Assembly (NCBI RefSeq): GCF_029632765.1
Contig: NZ_CP121247.1
Coordinates: forward strand, 1,116,001 to 1,180,000
DNA length: 64,000 nucleotides
Source of the DNA: Arcanobacterium wilhelmae
GTDB taxonomy: Bacteria; Actinomycetota; Actinomycetes; Actinomycetales; Actinomycetaceae
Reading direction: 5' to 3'
This document shows positions 8,495 to 15,538 of the stretch, piece by piece. The notes under the pieces were generated by a model. The model had not been told where the DNA came from. It did no database searches and saw nothing but the letters and a program-made list of their open reading frames with translations. A program made the position numbers and the translations under genes. How positions within the stretch are numbered: position 1 is the first letter of the stretch; each line of letters opens with the position of its first letter.

Positions 8495-8841
8495 TTACGC
8501 TTCTTTCGTCAACTGGCCAGCACGCTGGTAAGAGACGCCGAGCAACATCCCGATGTCACGCAACGTGATGCCCTCTTCCTGCAAAACGCGAGCGGCCTGG
8601 CGGTACTCACGAGCGCTACGAGCATTGGCTTCCTCAGCGACACGACGCGATTCTTTTGCGCTCTCCATCGCATCCGTGAAAGCACGCGGCAAGCGCGGAA
8701 CAACATGAATACCAACTTGGTCTTCTGCCACACCTGCAAGGTAAACGATTGGTATGACAAACCTGCGGCCGCAGCAGCAGCCTTGCGGATTTTGATCACT
8801 TGCCTACGCTTCGTCTGAGAATTCCACCCCGAGAGAGACAC
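8495..8841 (-). pseudogene. relic of a HicA-HicB-like toxin-antitoxin module
   Basis: Two reading frames overlap. One begins near 8841 with TKRRQVIKIRKAAAAAAGLSY, resembling the start of actinobacterial HicA toxins. It then loses all similarity. The shifted frame from about 8760 down to the stop at 8495 reads IHVVPRLPRAFTDAM... and ends in LRDIGMLLGVSYQRAGQL, typical of the helical C-terminus of HicB-like antitoxins. The HicA dsRBD-like body with its catalytic His, and the HicB N-terminal domain, are absent. The simplest reading is a deletion and frameshift that merged the two genes. Family assignment is from memory of the motifs. Confidence 0.5.
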
Positions 8842-8847
8842 GCAATT

Positions 8848-9294
8848 CTAGAGCAGGGTAGAACTCCCATGGCCGAATATGCTCACTGCTCGTTCCTCTC
8901 CGCCGTCGCTTAGGCGATCGGCGATTGCCGTCCCGTTGTCGGATCGGTGACCATCAGCGACGAGATTCCGAAGGCCTGAAGCTCGCATCACAACATTTCC
9001 ATCTGCGGGATCCATATCAACCAAAATGTCAGTATCGCTTTCAGGCCCGGCCGGCCCCCGTGCCACGGAGCCAAACAAGCGAGGGTTAGTCGCATGGTAT
9101 TTCTCAAGAAGCATGCGAATCTCATCTGAGCGCGACTCGAGACTCGCGCGTAACGCCCGAGTCTGAGAAGTTACAAATCCATCGCCTATACGGCAACAAT
9201 ATCGAACCGCTTGCACACTGACAACGCCGAAGAACCAACAACGCCCCGCGTCGCAACGTACGGTGCATATGGCGCAGGTAAGGGCTCGTAGCAT
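8848..9294 (-). pseudogene. degraded MNT-type nucleotidyltransferase (antitoxin-like)
   Basis: The middle of the frame carries the minimal nucleotidyltransferase signature LFGSVARG, then SDTDILVD, as in MNT antitoxins of HEPN/MNT pairs. After MRASGLRNLV the family pattern breaks; the overlapping frame gives SLMVTDPTTGRQ, resembling the missing end (VDVVT...), so a frameshift near 8960 is likely. No convincing start codon with ribosome-binding site is found before residue ~50, and no HEPN partner gene is adjacent. Probably non-functional. The limits given are those of the open frame. Confidence 0.6.
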
Positions 9295-9376
9295 AAAACC
9301 ACCCCAGCGGCGTTCAGCTTGTGCTACTCGGACGTCGGTAGTCCAGCTTTTTAACCGGTGGAATTTATCGAATCGA

Positions 9377-9414
9377 TTACCGCCACATTTTTACCGCCAC
9401 ATGGCGGTAAAAAT
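9377..9414. repeat. operator-like cluster: two direct and one inverted copy of TTACCGCCAYAT-type element
   Basis: TTACCGCCACAT occurs at 9377-9388 and again at 9391-9402, 14 bases apart. The second copy is the left half of a palindrome: ATTTTTACCGCCA (9387-9399), two-base spacer, and the exact complement TGGCGGTAAAAAT (9402-9414). It lies in the gap between the MNT relic and the 3' end of the restriction-modification gene. The geometry suggests a dimeric repressor site, perhaps of a lost toxin-antitoxin promoter. Confidence 0.75.
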
Positions 9415-9446
9415 AGAATCGCTACGAAAAGTAGCTACCGCACGGC

Positions 9447-12272
9447 TTAGCGGTTGACGGCGTGGTTGTAGAGCTCGAATAGGTGGGCGACGATCTGCTC
9501 CTCGCTCACCCCCGGCTCGAATCCGTAGGCGGCTTCCACGGCAACGTCGAGACGGCGGTGAGCCGCGACGAGCTGCGGGAACAGGAACTTGTGCTTCGGA
9601 TCGTACATCTGGGCAATAGTCGAGTCCGGGTAGAGAGCGCGAGCGTCGAGAACCGCCTGCCCAGCCGCTTCGATCTCCGCGCGTTGCTCCGACGACGGCG
9701 TTGGCCAGATGAAGTTGTTGTAAACGACGCCAGCGGAATACCGATAATCACTCTTCAGCCTGCCTGCGACGGTGCGCATCCACGCGTTATGGACACGGGA
9801 CTGTAGCACGCCGAAATGATAATCCTCGGCATCCTGGATCAAAAACACGAGATCACTGGCGAAAGTCCCCTCTTCAAGTATCCCCATCGGGATGTAATCG
9901 CGCCGTTCAGAAGACACTTTCGGCACAAGAATCGAGCGGCCAGACGGAATGTTTTCCACATGGAAACGAGTTGGAGTGTCGGCGATTTTTCGCGTTGGAG
10001 CACTCTTGGACTCAAGACGATACTGCCGCACAGCCTCTACCTGCTCCAAAACTCGCGGCATCGACAGCAAATCAGACGGCGAACAGTCCCCCGCCCACAG
10101 CACCCATCGCTCGATCCCCTTGATAAATTCCTGTGAGCCAAACCAGCGATGGAACAGCGACACAGCTCGAGGCTCTTGGCTTAGAAAGTCCGCTTTTTCG
10201 TCGGGTGTAAACAGGTAGAAACCTCCATCAATCGGCTTATTCCCAATCCCCATCGTTGGCACGTCACACAGCGGTTTGCTCCGGCTCCATACAAACACAT
10301 CCGGAGCGTCCTTCAGGTAGGCGTTGAGCTGCGCCGGATACGCCAACTCGGGCACCGCCGTCGGCGAGGCGTAGTGCCACAGGCGCTTTTGCCCGCTGAG
10401 CTTCGAAAAGCCAACAATCACGCAGAAAACCGCTGCAGAATCCGTCGATTCGTTTGTCCATTTAAAGGTATCGTGAGCGAAATCGATTCGAACGCCCAGA
10501 TCGTAAATCGGGCTCCATACGTTTGCCACCTGCTCACCTTGGCAGATCGAGTTGGTCGAGACAAAGGCAGCTCGAACCGGATGCTCACCCATGTACTGAG
10601 CCGCTTTCATATACCAGCCAGCGACATAATCAATATTTCCAGCATTACGCTTGCCCGAATACACCGCCTCAAGCTCGGCCTTTTGTTCCTTCGTCTGGTA
10701 ACGCGCACCGCGAAACGGCGGGTTGCCGATAATGTAGCTCGCTTTGCTGGGCGGGAGTACACTCTCCCACTCCATCTGAAGAGCGTTACCCGCAACAATA
10801 TGAGCCTTGTCGGCAAGAGGGAGATCCTCGATCTGCTGGGTCACGATTGTTTGCGCTTCGGCGTTGGCCTGAAGCTCCGCGATCCACAGGGCCGTCATCG
10901 CCACATTCACCGCGAAATCATTGATCTCGATCCCATAGAACTGGTCCAAGCTCACCTTCAACGGCGTGCCGATCTCCTCGAACACCAGCGAGGTCTGCTG
11001 ATGAGCCAACTCCGCGAGAACCTTGTTCTCCAAGCGGCGGAGCCAAATGTACGTCTCTGTCAGGAAATTTCCACTGCCACAAGCAGGATCGAAGAAGGTC
11101 AGCGAGCCCAATTTCTCGTGGAAACGGCGCAACTCGCCGTTCCGCTTCCTTTCTGACGCACCGGCGTCGGCGAGGATATCATCCAGCTCTGCCTTCAAGC
11201 CATCCAAAAACAGCGGGTCGATCAGCCGGTGAATATTCTCTGGGCTCGTGTAATGCATACCGCCGCTACGGCGAGTCTGAGGATTCAGGGTTGACTCGAA
11301 GACGCCACCAAAAATCGTCGGCGAAATCTTCGACCAATCCGTCCCGCGGCTCACCTCGTTCAAAAGCACCGCTAGAATCTCGTCCGTGAACGGCGGAACC
11401 TCCACCACTTCCTCGAACAAGCCACCATTGACATACGGGAACGCCTTCAACTCGTCTGAGGCGTACGGATCGCGATTCTCGGGCTTCGTCCGCAAATATA
11501 CGAACAACTCCTTGAGCGCACCGCGCACCGAACGCGCCTGCAAGCCATCCAAATAACGGAAGAAAGCATCCTTCGGGAATAAACCCGCATCCTCCGCGAA
11601 CAAGCAAAACACCAGCCGCACACACAACACATTGAGCGAATGAAGATTCGCCGGCTCATCCGGATCCGCAAACTGCCCACGCAGCAAATCGTAGACCTTA
11701 CCAATCAGCGCACCGGCGTCGAGAGAAACCCGTGCCTCGCGCTCGATTCGCCGACGCTCCGGATCCTTCAAAAAATCCAGCAAATGAAACTGCTCGGGAA
11801 GCTCGTCCAGCCGGAACGACGTGTAATGGTTCGCCGGATCCTCCACATCCAAATCGTGGATCCGGAACTCTTCAAAATTACACACGATAATGAAATCCGG
11901 GCGCTGCGAATTCGGCAGCGTATCCGCATATCGCTTCACCTGCTCGAACGGCGTCACCATCACGTTCTGGCGCAACTCCGGCTTATCCAGATCCACACCC
12001 AGCGACTTCTGCTCGATCATCGTCTTCGCTTCAGGCACCCACACGTCAATAAATCCGCCGGCACTAGTGCGATGCTCGAAGCTCGCCGACGTCGTCGTAT
12101 CTTCCAAGCCCACAACCGTGCGCAACAACTCGAGCCAGAAGGAGTGCGTATCGCCCTTCTCATAGCCGCGGCCCGCCCACTTCTCCGCGAAAGTAGCAGC
12201 TGCCGCCTTCCGAGCCGCCGATCGCGCGGCCACGCTCAACTGAGGCTCTTCACCGGTAACGCGTACGGACAT
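9447..12272 (-). CDS. MmeI-like type IIG/IIL restriction-modification enzyme (nuclease-methylase fusion)
   Basis: A single 941-residue polypeptide that should both methylate and cut DNA. The N-terminus carries a PD-(D/E)XK nuclease core with Asp76, Glu87 and Lys89 (D-x10-E-x-K), matching the MmeI arrangement. The methylase has motif I FFDPACGSGNFL at residues 393-404 and motif IV NPPF at 517-520, the class that methylates N6 of adenine. A helical spacer lies between them and a target-recognition domain fills the C-terminal third. MmeI itself has 919 residues. AAAGGA precedes the ATG. All key residues are present, so activity is likely. Recognition site cannot be read from the sequence. It is flanked by relics and toxin-antitoxin genes. 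Confidence 0.88.
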   Translation of the reverse strand: MSVRVTGEEPQLSVAARSAARKAAAATFAEKWAGRGYEKGDTHSFWLELLRTVVGLEDTTTSASFEHRTSAGGFIDVWVPEAKTMIEQKSLGVDLDKPELRQNVMVTPFEQVKRYADTLPNSQRPDFIIVCNFEEFRIHDLDVEDPANHYTSFRLDELPEQFHLLDFLKDPERRRIEREARVSLDAGALIGKVYDLLRGQFADPDEPANLHSLNVLCVRLVFCLFAEDAGLFPKDAFFRYLDGLQARSVRGALKELFVYLRTKPENRDPYASDELKAFPYVNGGLFEEVVEVPPFTDEILAVLLNEVSRGTDWSKISPTIFGGVFESTLNPQTRRSGGMHYTSPENIHRLIDPLFLDGLKAELDDILADAGASERKRNGELRRFHEKLGSLTFFDPACGSGNFLTETYIWLRRLENKVLAELAHQQTSLVFEEIGTPLKVSLDQFYGIEINDFAVNVAMTALWIAELQANAEAQTIVTQQIEDLPLADKAHIVAGNALQMEWESVLPPSKASYIIGNPPFRGARYQTKEQKAELEAVYSGKRNAGNIDYVAGWYMKAAQYMGEHPVRAAFVSTNSICQGEQVANVWSPIYDLGVRIDFAHDTFKWTNESTDSAAVFCVIVGFSKLSGQKRLWHYASPTAVPELAYPAQLNAYLKDAPDVFVWSRSKPLCDVPTMGIGNKPIDGGFYLFTPDEKADFLSQEPRAVSLFHRWFGSQEFIKGIERWVLWAGDCSPSDLLSMPRVLEQVEAVRQYRLESKSAPTRKIADTPTRFHVENIPSGRSILVPKVSSERRDYIPMGILEEGTFASDLVFLIQDAEDYHFGVLQSRVHNAWMRTVAGRLKSDYRYSAGVVYNNFIWPTPSSEQRAEIEAAGQAVLDARALYPDSTIAQMYDPKHKFLFPQLVAAHRRLDVAVEAAYGFEPGVSEEQIVAHLFELYNHAVNR

Positions 12273-12293
12273 GCGGGATCCTTTCGATGTGGA

Positions 12294-12315
12294 ACGCGAG
12301 GCTCATTCCTCGCGT
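12294..12315 (-). terminator. hairpin between GNAT and restriction-modification genes
   Basis: ACGCGAGG (12294-12301) and CCTCGCGT (12308-12315) flank a six-base loop. It lies after the stop of the upstream GNAT gene, without a T-run, so it may be a weak terminator or processing hairpin. Confidence 0.45.
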
Positions 12316-12323
12316 GTCCTATT

Positions 12324-12839
12324 TTATTGCACGAGCGCGATCCAGTACCTGCGCACTCGTTCGCCGTCGAACTCGCGCACGTCTTCTAGCACGCCGCCGT
12401 TCGCTTCGATCACGGCTCGCGAGCCGGCGTTCGTTTCGTCGAAGGTCACGAGCACACGATCGAGCCCGAGTTCGCTTGCGCAGTAGCGCAGCGCCTGGGC
12501 GAGGATCTCGGTTCCATAGCCCCGACGTCGGTGCGCGGGCAGCACTGCGTAGCCGATATGCCCGCCGCGGGCGAGCAGGTAGTCGTTCAACTCGTGGCGG
12601 ACGCTCACGCGCCCCACGAGCTCGCCGCCCACAAACGCACCAAAAAACGTTGCAGGAACGAAACCGTCAGGAAGATTAATACCCCGCCTCATCTCCTCAA
12701 GCTCGTGCATATACTCGACCCACGGACGCGAGGAATCCCCCAAAAGAAACTCGAAATCGTCCCCCAACAACTGGGCGTGGGCGGCGCGAGCAGCCGCTTC
12801 GTCGTCGGCGGAAAGCTCCCGCAAAACCAGCTTCAGCAT
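12324..12839 (-). CDS. GNAT family N-acetyltransferase
   Basis: Predicted to transfer an acetyl group from acetyl-CoA to an unknown amine or protein N-terminus; 171 residues, normal for the fold. The acetyl-CoA loop is VLPAHRRRGYGTEIL (Q/RxxGxG/A type). It ends RVLVTFDETNAGSRAVIEANGG...RRYWI, the RimJ/RimL-like C-terminal pattern. The ATG at 12839 has AAAGG six bases upstream. The dispersed 12-mer is present at 12523-12534 on the minus strand, inside the acetyl-CoA loop codons. A truncated relic of a near-identical gene lies at 8411-8487. Confidence 0.9.
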   Translation of the reverse strand: MLKLVLRELSADDEAAARAAHAQLLGDDFEFLLGDSSRPWVEYMHELEEMRRGINLPDGFVPATFFGAFVGGELVGRVSVRHELNDYLLARGGHIGYAVLPAHRRRGYGTEILAQALRYCASELGLDRVLVTFDETNAGSRAVIEANGGVLEDVREFDGERVRRYWIALVQ

Positions 12840-12914
12840 TGAACGCCTTTCTCTGTGTCTCGAGCAACTCTCGAAGACGCGCTCGTTTGCGCAGGCCGAA
12901 ACTTCGTCGGCCAC

Positions 12915-13172
12915 TCACGGAACCGAATCGATCGCTTTCTTTGCCGTCACCAGATCGGCCCCCGTGCGCACCCTATACGCCTTGATCGCCTCAACCTGAC
13001 GCCCTTGCATCGCGAGAGCACGTTCCTGCGTCGTCACCGCGTACGGATCCTTCTCCGGCCGCATGCCTGCTTTGTTCATCTGTACAAGCAGACGCTCAAT
13101 CGCCTCGCGCTGACGGACAACCTCCGCTCGAAGACGTTCGATTTCTCGTGCTTGATCAAACCACTTGCCCAT
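12915..13172 (-). CDS. small protein with coiled coil and L7/L12 C-terminal-like domain
   Basis: An 85-residue protein. Residues 8-35 (REIERLRAEVVRQREAIERL) form a probable coiled coil. Residues about 50-85 end in GRQVEAIKAYRVRTGADLVTAKKAID, which matches the ribosomal L7/L12 C-terminal fold used as a protein-docking module in many stand-alone actinobacterial proteins. Function unknown. The ATG at 13172 has GAGAGGA upstream. It lies between the GNAT and the PIN-domain genes on the same strand, 75 and 35 bases away. Confidence 0.75.
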   Translation of the reverse strand: MGKWFDQAREIERLRAEVVRQREAIERLLVQMNKAGMRPEKDPYAVTTQERALAMQGRQVEAIKAYRVRTGADLVTAKKAIDSVP

Positions 13173-13207
13173 CGGTGTTCCTCTCGCAGTAAACAATGAA
13201 GTATTAG

Positions 13208-13573
13208 CTACTGTACACCGAGGAGCTTGTTGAGTTTCTTATCGAACGTAACGATACGCTCAGCCAAAACGCGCGAACGCGCAACCAGAACCGCATCAAC
13301 AAAATCGATGCGATCTTCCGCAAATACCCGCAAGGCGACGAGCACAACCGCTCTGTTGTCCACGTCCACCTCATCAAGAAGCTGCGTCAATGCCTCAGCA
13401 ATGTCACGCCGCGAAAGCTCGTAAACTCCAGACAGCACATAGACAACTTCAGCAACGACCTCGTCGACTGTGTATGCGCCAGCACGAATGGCAGCCTGTG
13501 CACGCTCAGCCTGCTCGGGGACATCGTCAAGGAGGTACCTCAGGATAACATTCGCATCAACGAGCACCGGCAT
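13208..13573 (-). CDS. PIN-domain ribonuclease toxin (VapC type)
   Basis: Toxin half of a type II toxin-antitoxin pair; PIN proteins cleave RNA with a metal-binding acidic cluster. The 121-residue protein starts MPVLVDANVILRYLLDD (first catalytic Asp in VDAN), has a conserved Glu in TVDEVVAEVVYVLSG, and a third acidic site in RIDFVDAVLVA, with a further Asp in RIVTFDKKL. All expected acidic residues are present. The start at 13573 overlaps the upstream antitoxin gene by 17 bases, indicating translational coupling. Cleaved RNA cannot be predicted. Confidence 0.9.
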   Translation of the reverse strand: MPVLVDANVILRYLLDDVPEQAERAQAAIRAGAYTVDEVVAEVVYVLSGVYELSRRDIAEALTQLLDEVDVDNRAVVLVALRVFAEDRIDFVDAVLVARSRVLAERIVTFDKKLNKLLGVQ

Positions 13574-13838
13574 GCTTTGCCTCCATGGCGGCCTCGAACG
13601 CGTGCGACTCCTTGGCACGCTTGGCGGGATCGGCAGCTGCGCGGAGAATCCCACGCGCACCCCCAGTCTGTTCGCGTGACGCATGTATAGCGAATGGGTA
13701 TCCCTGTGCGTTGATCGACTGCACAGCAAACACTCGAACTGCTTCGGCGAAGCTCGTTCCAAGCCCCCGATAGAGCTCCTCCACCCGTTCTTTCACTATT
13801 CCGTCCATTCGAACTTGTAGCGTTGATTCTTTCGCCAT
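13557..13838 (-). CDS. RelB/DinJ-type antitoxin
   Basis: Antitoxin partner of the PIN toxin. Residues 1-45 form a ribbon-helix-helix DNA-binding region: STLQVRMDGIVKERVEELYRGLG then TSFAEAVRVFAVQSI, as in RelB/DinJ proteins. The flexible C-terminal half (about 60-93) would wrap the toxin. Ribbon-helix-helix antitoxins normally repress their own promoter; a TATTAT box lies 29 bases upstream (13867-13872, minus strand). AAGGGGGAG precedes the ATG at 13838. The RelB-type antitoxin with a PIN toxin is a known mixed pairing. Confidence 0.88.
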   Translation of the reverse strand: MAKESTLQVRMDGIVKERVEELYRGLGTSFAEAVRVFAVQSINAQGYPFAIHASREQTGGARGILRAAADPAKRAKESHAFEAAMEAKHAGAR

Positions 13839-14055
13839 CAACTCCCCCTTTCCAGATGAGACAAATATAATACGGCGTAATGCAAACGTAAATAGCCGGG
13901 CAGGGAAACCATCCAGAACGACAGACAGAAGATGACGGCGCCGCAGAGGAATACGAAAACAGCCGAAGAAGGCGAGGAAGTAGCGGGCACAAAAAATGAC
14001 GATGCGCATAGGTTAAACCAAAGGAATATACACAACACTGTGCGAATAAAAAGAG
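13839..14055. other. gap between antitoxin gene and tRNA cluster
   Basis: Holds the probable antitoxin promoter (TATTAT at 13867-13872 on the minus strand). The rest has no credible gene or hairpin. Its A-rich right end is unlike the flanking genes and may be the border of the acquired island. Confidence 0.5.
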
Positions 14056-14128
14056 AGCGGATGACGGGGCTCGGACCCGCGACCTCCACCTTGGCAAGGT
14101 GGCGCTCTACCAACTGAGCTACATCCGC
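14056..14128 (-). tRNA. tRNA-Gly(GCC), copy 1
   Basis: 73-base cloverleaf. Acceptor GCGGATG pairs with CATCCGC; the D-arm GCTCAGTTGGTAGAGC, anticodon stem-loop CCACC-TTGCCAA-GGTGG (anticodon GCC) and T-loop GGGTCCGAGCCC are clear. CCA is not encoded. It is identical to the copy at 14350-14422. Confidence 0.97.
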
Positions 14129-14131
14129 AGA

Positions 14132-14155
14132 GAAACGCCGCCGAAGCGGCGTTTC
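14132..14155 (-). terminator. hairpin between tRNA-Val and tRNA-Gly
   Basis: GAAACGCCGC (14132-14141), loop CGAA, GCGGCGTTTC (14146-14155): a perfect 10-bp stem in the spacer. Read on the minus strand it ends in TTTCTCT, so it may partly terminate or guide processing of the tRNA transcript. Confidence 0.55.
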
Positions 14156-14157
14156 AG

Positions 14158-14231
14158 TGGGCGATACTGGACTCGAACCAGCGACCTCTTCCGTGTCAAG
14201 GAAACGCGCTAACCAACTGCGCCAATCGCCC
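14158..14231 (-). tRNA. tRNA-Val(GAC)
   Basis: 74-base cloverleaf. Acceptor GGGCGAT/ATCGCCC, D-arm GCGCAGTTGGTTAGCGC, anticodon loop TTGACAC (anticodon GAC), T-loop GGTTCGAGTCC. Discriminator A; CCA not encoded. Confidence 0.97.
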
Positions 14232-14244
14232 ATATTCAATTGAG

Positions 14245-14315
14245 AGGTGGGTACGGGATTCGAACCCGTGTATACGGCTTTGCAGGCCGCTGCCTCGCCT
14301 CTCGGCCAACCCACC
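14245..14315 (-). tRNA. tRNA-Cys(GCA)
   Basis: 71-base cloverleaf. Acceptor GGTGGGT/ACCCACC, D-arm GGCCGAGAGGC, anticodon stem-loop CGGCC-TGCAAA-GCCG region giving anticodon GCA, T-loop GGTTCGAATCC. Discriminator U, as expected for tRNA-Cys. Confidence 0.96.
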
Positions 14316-14349
14316 AGGTGGTTGAAGCGGTTGCCCGCTTTGGCCATCG

Positions 14350-14422
14350 AGCGGATGACGGGGCTCGGACCCGCGACCTCCACCTTGGCAAGGTGGCGCT
14401 CTACCAACTGAGCTACATCCGC
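14350..14422 (-). tRNA. tRNA-Gly(GCC), copy 2
   Basis: Base-for-base identical to 14056-14128, so the two form a 73-bp direct repeat that encloses the Val and Cys tRNA genes. It is first in the operon, nearest the promoter. Confidence 0.97.
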
Positions 14423-14457
14423 ATTGCTTTTTGGGGAACACCCCGCAACGAGTAATT

Positions 14458-14487
14458 AATTTACACGCATGTAACCCAATCGTCCAA
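14458..14487 (-). promoter_or_regulatory. promoter of the Gly-Cys-Val-Gly tRNA operon
   Basis: On the minus strand TTGGAC (14487-14482), 18-base spacer, TAAATT (14463-14458), about 35 bases before the first tRNA. Strong match to the housekeeping consensus. Confidence 0.75.
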
Positions 14488-14522
14488 TCCGCGTTCCGTG
14501 ACCTGCGCCACGCGGTTTCAAT

Positions 14523-14552
14523 TTGATCGAGGGGTGGATTGTTGGCTATTCT
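14523..14552 (+). promoter_or_regulatory. promoter of tRNA-Val(CAC)
   Basis: TTGATC (14523-14528), 18-base spacer, TATTCT (14547-14552), 18 bases upstream of the tRNA 5' end. Confidence 0.65.
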
Positions 14553-14570
14553 TTTCGAGTGCCCAGCAAG

Positions 14571-14642
14571 GGGCGATTAGCTCAGTGGTAGAGCGCTTCG
14601 TTCACACCGAAGAGGTCACTGGTTCGAACCCAGTATCGCCCA
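14571..14642 (+). tRNA. tRNA-Val(CAC)
   Basis: 72-base cloverleaf. Acceptor GGGCGAT/ATCGCCC, D-arm GCTCAGTGGTAGAGC, anticodon loop TTCACAC (anticodon CAC), T-loop GGTTCGAACCC, discriminator A. Followed immediately by a terminator. Confidence 0.97.
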
Positions 14643-14685
14643 CAAGGAGAAGCCCGAACGGCGTAGCCGTTCGGGCTTCTCCTTG
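14643..14685 (+). terminator. terminator of tRNA-Val(CAC)
   Basis: A perfect 20-bp stem (14643-14662 with 14666-14685) closed by the three-base loop GTA, starting one base after the tRNA. Confidence 0.9.
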
Positions 14686-14774
14686 TCTTCTGGAGCCGCG
14701 CTCGCGCGAGCGGAAGAATGACACGGCAAAGCCCGCGCTGACGTGAAACGTCAGTGAGGGCGCCGAACTTGTGC

Positions 14775-14834
14775 GTAAAATCCGCAGGATTTTACAAGCA
14801 CCGCAAGAGATCGTCGCATATGCGACGATCTCTT
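14775..14834. terminator. two hairpins between the tRNA gene and thiQ
   Basis: GTAAAATCC-GCA-GGATTTTAC at 14775-14795, and a 14-bp perfect palindrome arm pair at 14805-14818/14821-14834 (core TCGTCGCATATGCGACGA) ending in CTCTTTT on the + strand. The second lies 48 bases past the thiQ stop and is the likely end of the thiamine operon, working in both directions. Confidence 0.65.
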
Positions 14835-14881
14835 TTCGTATGCGCATGCCCCGAAGGGTTTTGCTGGCACGGCAAGGTCCC

Positions 14882-15538
14882 CTAGCTTGCGAGCACGCCG
14901 TCGGCGATGCGGACCACACGGTCGGCGAGAACGTCAGCTTCGGCCGGATCGTGCGTAACGAACAGCGCTGTGGTGCCGTGCCCTTTGAGAATCTCGCGAA
15001 TCTCCACAGCGAGCCGGCCGCGGAGTTCTTGATCGAGTGCGGAGAGCGGCTCGTCGAGGAGCATGACGCGCGGGCGCGGAGCCAGTGAGCGCGCCAACGC
15101 CACGCGCTGGGCTTGCCCGCCGGAGAGTGTGGCGACGTCGCGCGGCCCGTATCCTTCAAGTCCAACGAGTGCGAGCATTTCTTCCACGCGCGCCTTGCGC
15201 TCACCGGCATCGACGCCGGCCATCTCGAGCCCGTACGCAATGTTGCGTTCGACGCTGCGCTGTGGGAAGAGGAGCCCGTCTTGAAACACCATCCCCACCC
15301 CTCGCTTGTGGGTGGGCACTCCAGCTACGGATTCGCCGTCGATCAGCACATCGCCGGAAGCGATCGGTTCGAGCCCCGCAACAGCGCGTAAGACCGTGGA
15401 TTTTCCGGAGCCGGACGCGCCGAGCAACGCAACGATTTCGCCGGGAGCTGCGCTCAGCGAAACGTTTTTCAGCGCCTCGTACCCATCCGGGTAGACGAGC
15501 GAAATATGGCGGATGTCCAGGCCGACGGCGGTGTTCAT
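14882..15538 (-). CDS. thiQ: thiamine ABC transporter ATP-binding protein
   Basis: ATPase of the thiamine importer, 218 residues, short for an ABC ATPase as is usual for this family. Walker A GASGSGKST at about residues 39-47, Q-loop VFQDGLLFPQRSV, signature LSGGQAQRVALARSL, Walker B VMLLDEPLSALDQ, switch His in VTHD. Its ATG overlaps the stop of the permease gene (ATGA). It is last of the thiB-thiP-thiQ set, which follows a TPP riboswitch; that context is what makes thiamine the likely substrate rather than iron or sulfate. Confidence 0.92.
   Translation of the reverse strand: MNTAVGLDIRHISLVYPDGYEALKNVSLSAAPGEIVALLGASGSGKSTVLRAVAGLEPIASGDVLIDGESVAGVPTHKRGVGMVFQDGLLFPQRSVERNIAYGLEMAGVDAGERKARVEEMLALVGLEGYGPRDVATLSGGQAQRVALARSLAPRPRVMLLDEPLSALDQELRGRLAVEIREILKGHGTTALFVTHDPAEADVLADRVVRIADGVLAS

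Noticed and set aside
12324-12914. Longer GNAT start at 12914
   Set aside because: The added residues have no GNAT pattern; the ATG at 12839 has AAAGG and matches the relic's preserved start.
13557-14009. Longer starts for the antitoxin and PIN genes (up to 14009 and 13762)
   Set aside because: The extra residues are unlike the families and the shorter starts have good ribosome-binding sites or coupling.
14775-14834. A small RNA gene in the tRNA-thiQ gap
   Set aside because: Only two hairpins, no clear promoter; terminator function is simpler.
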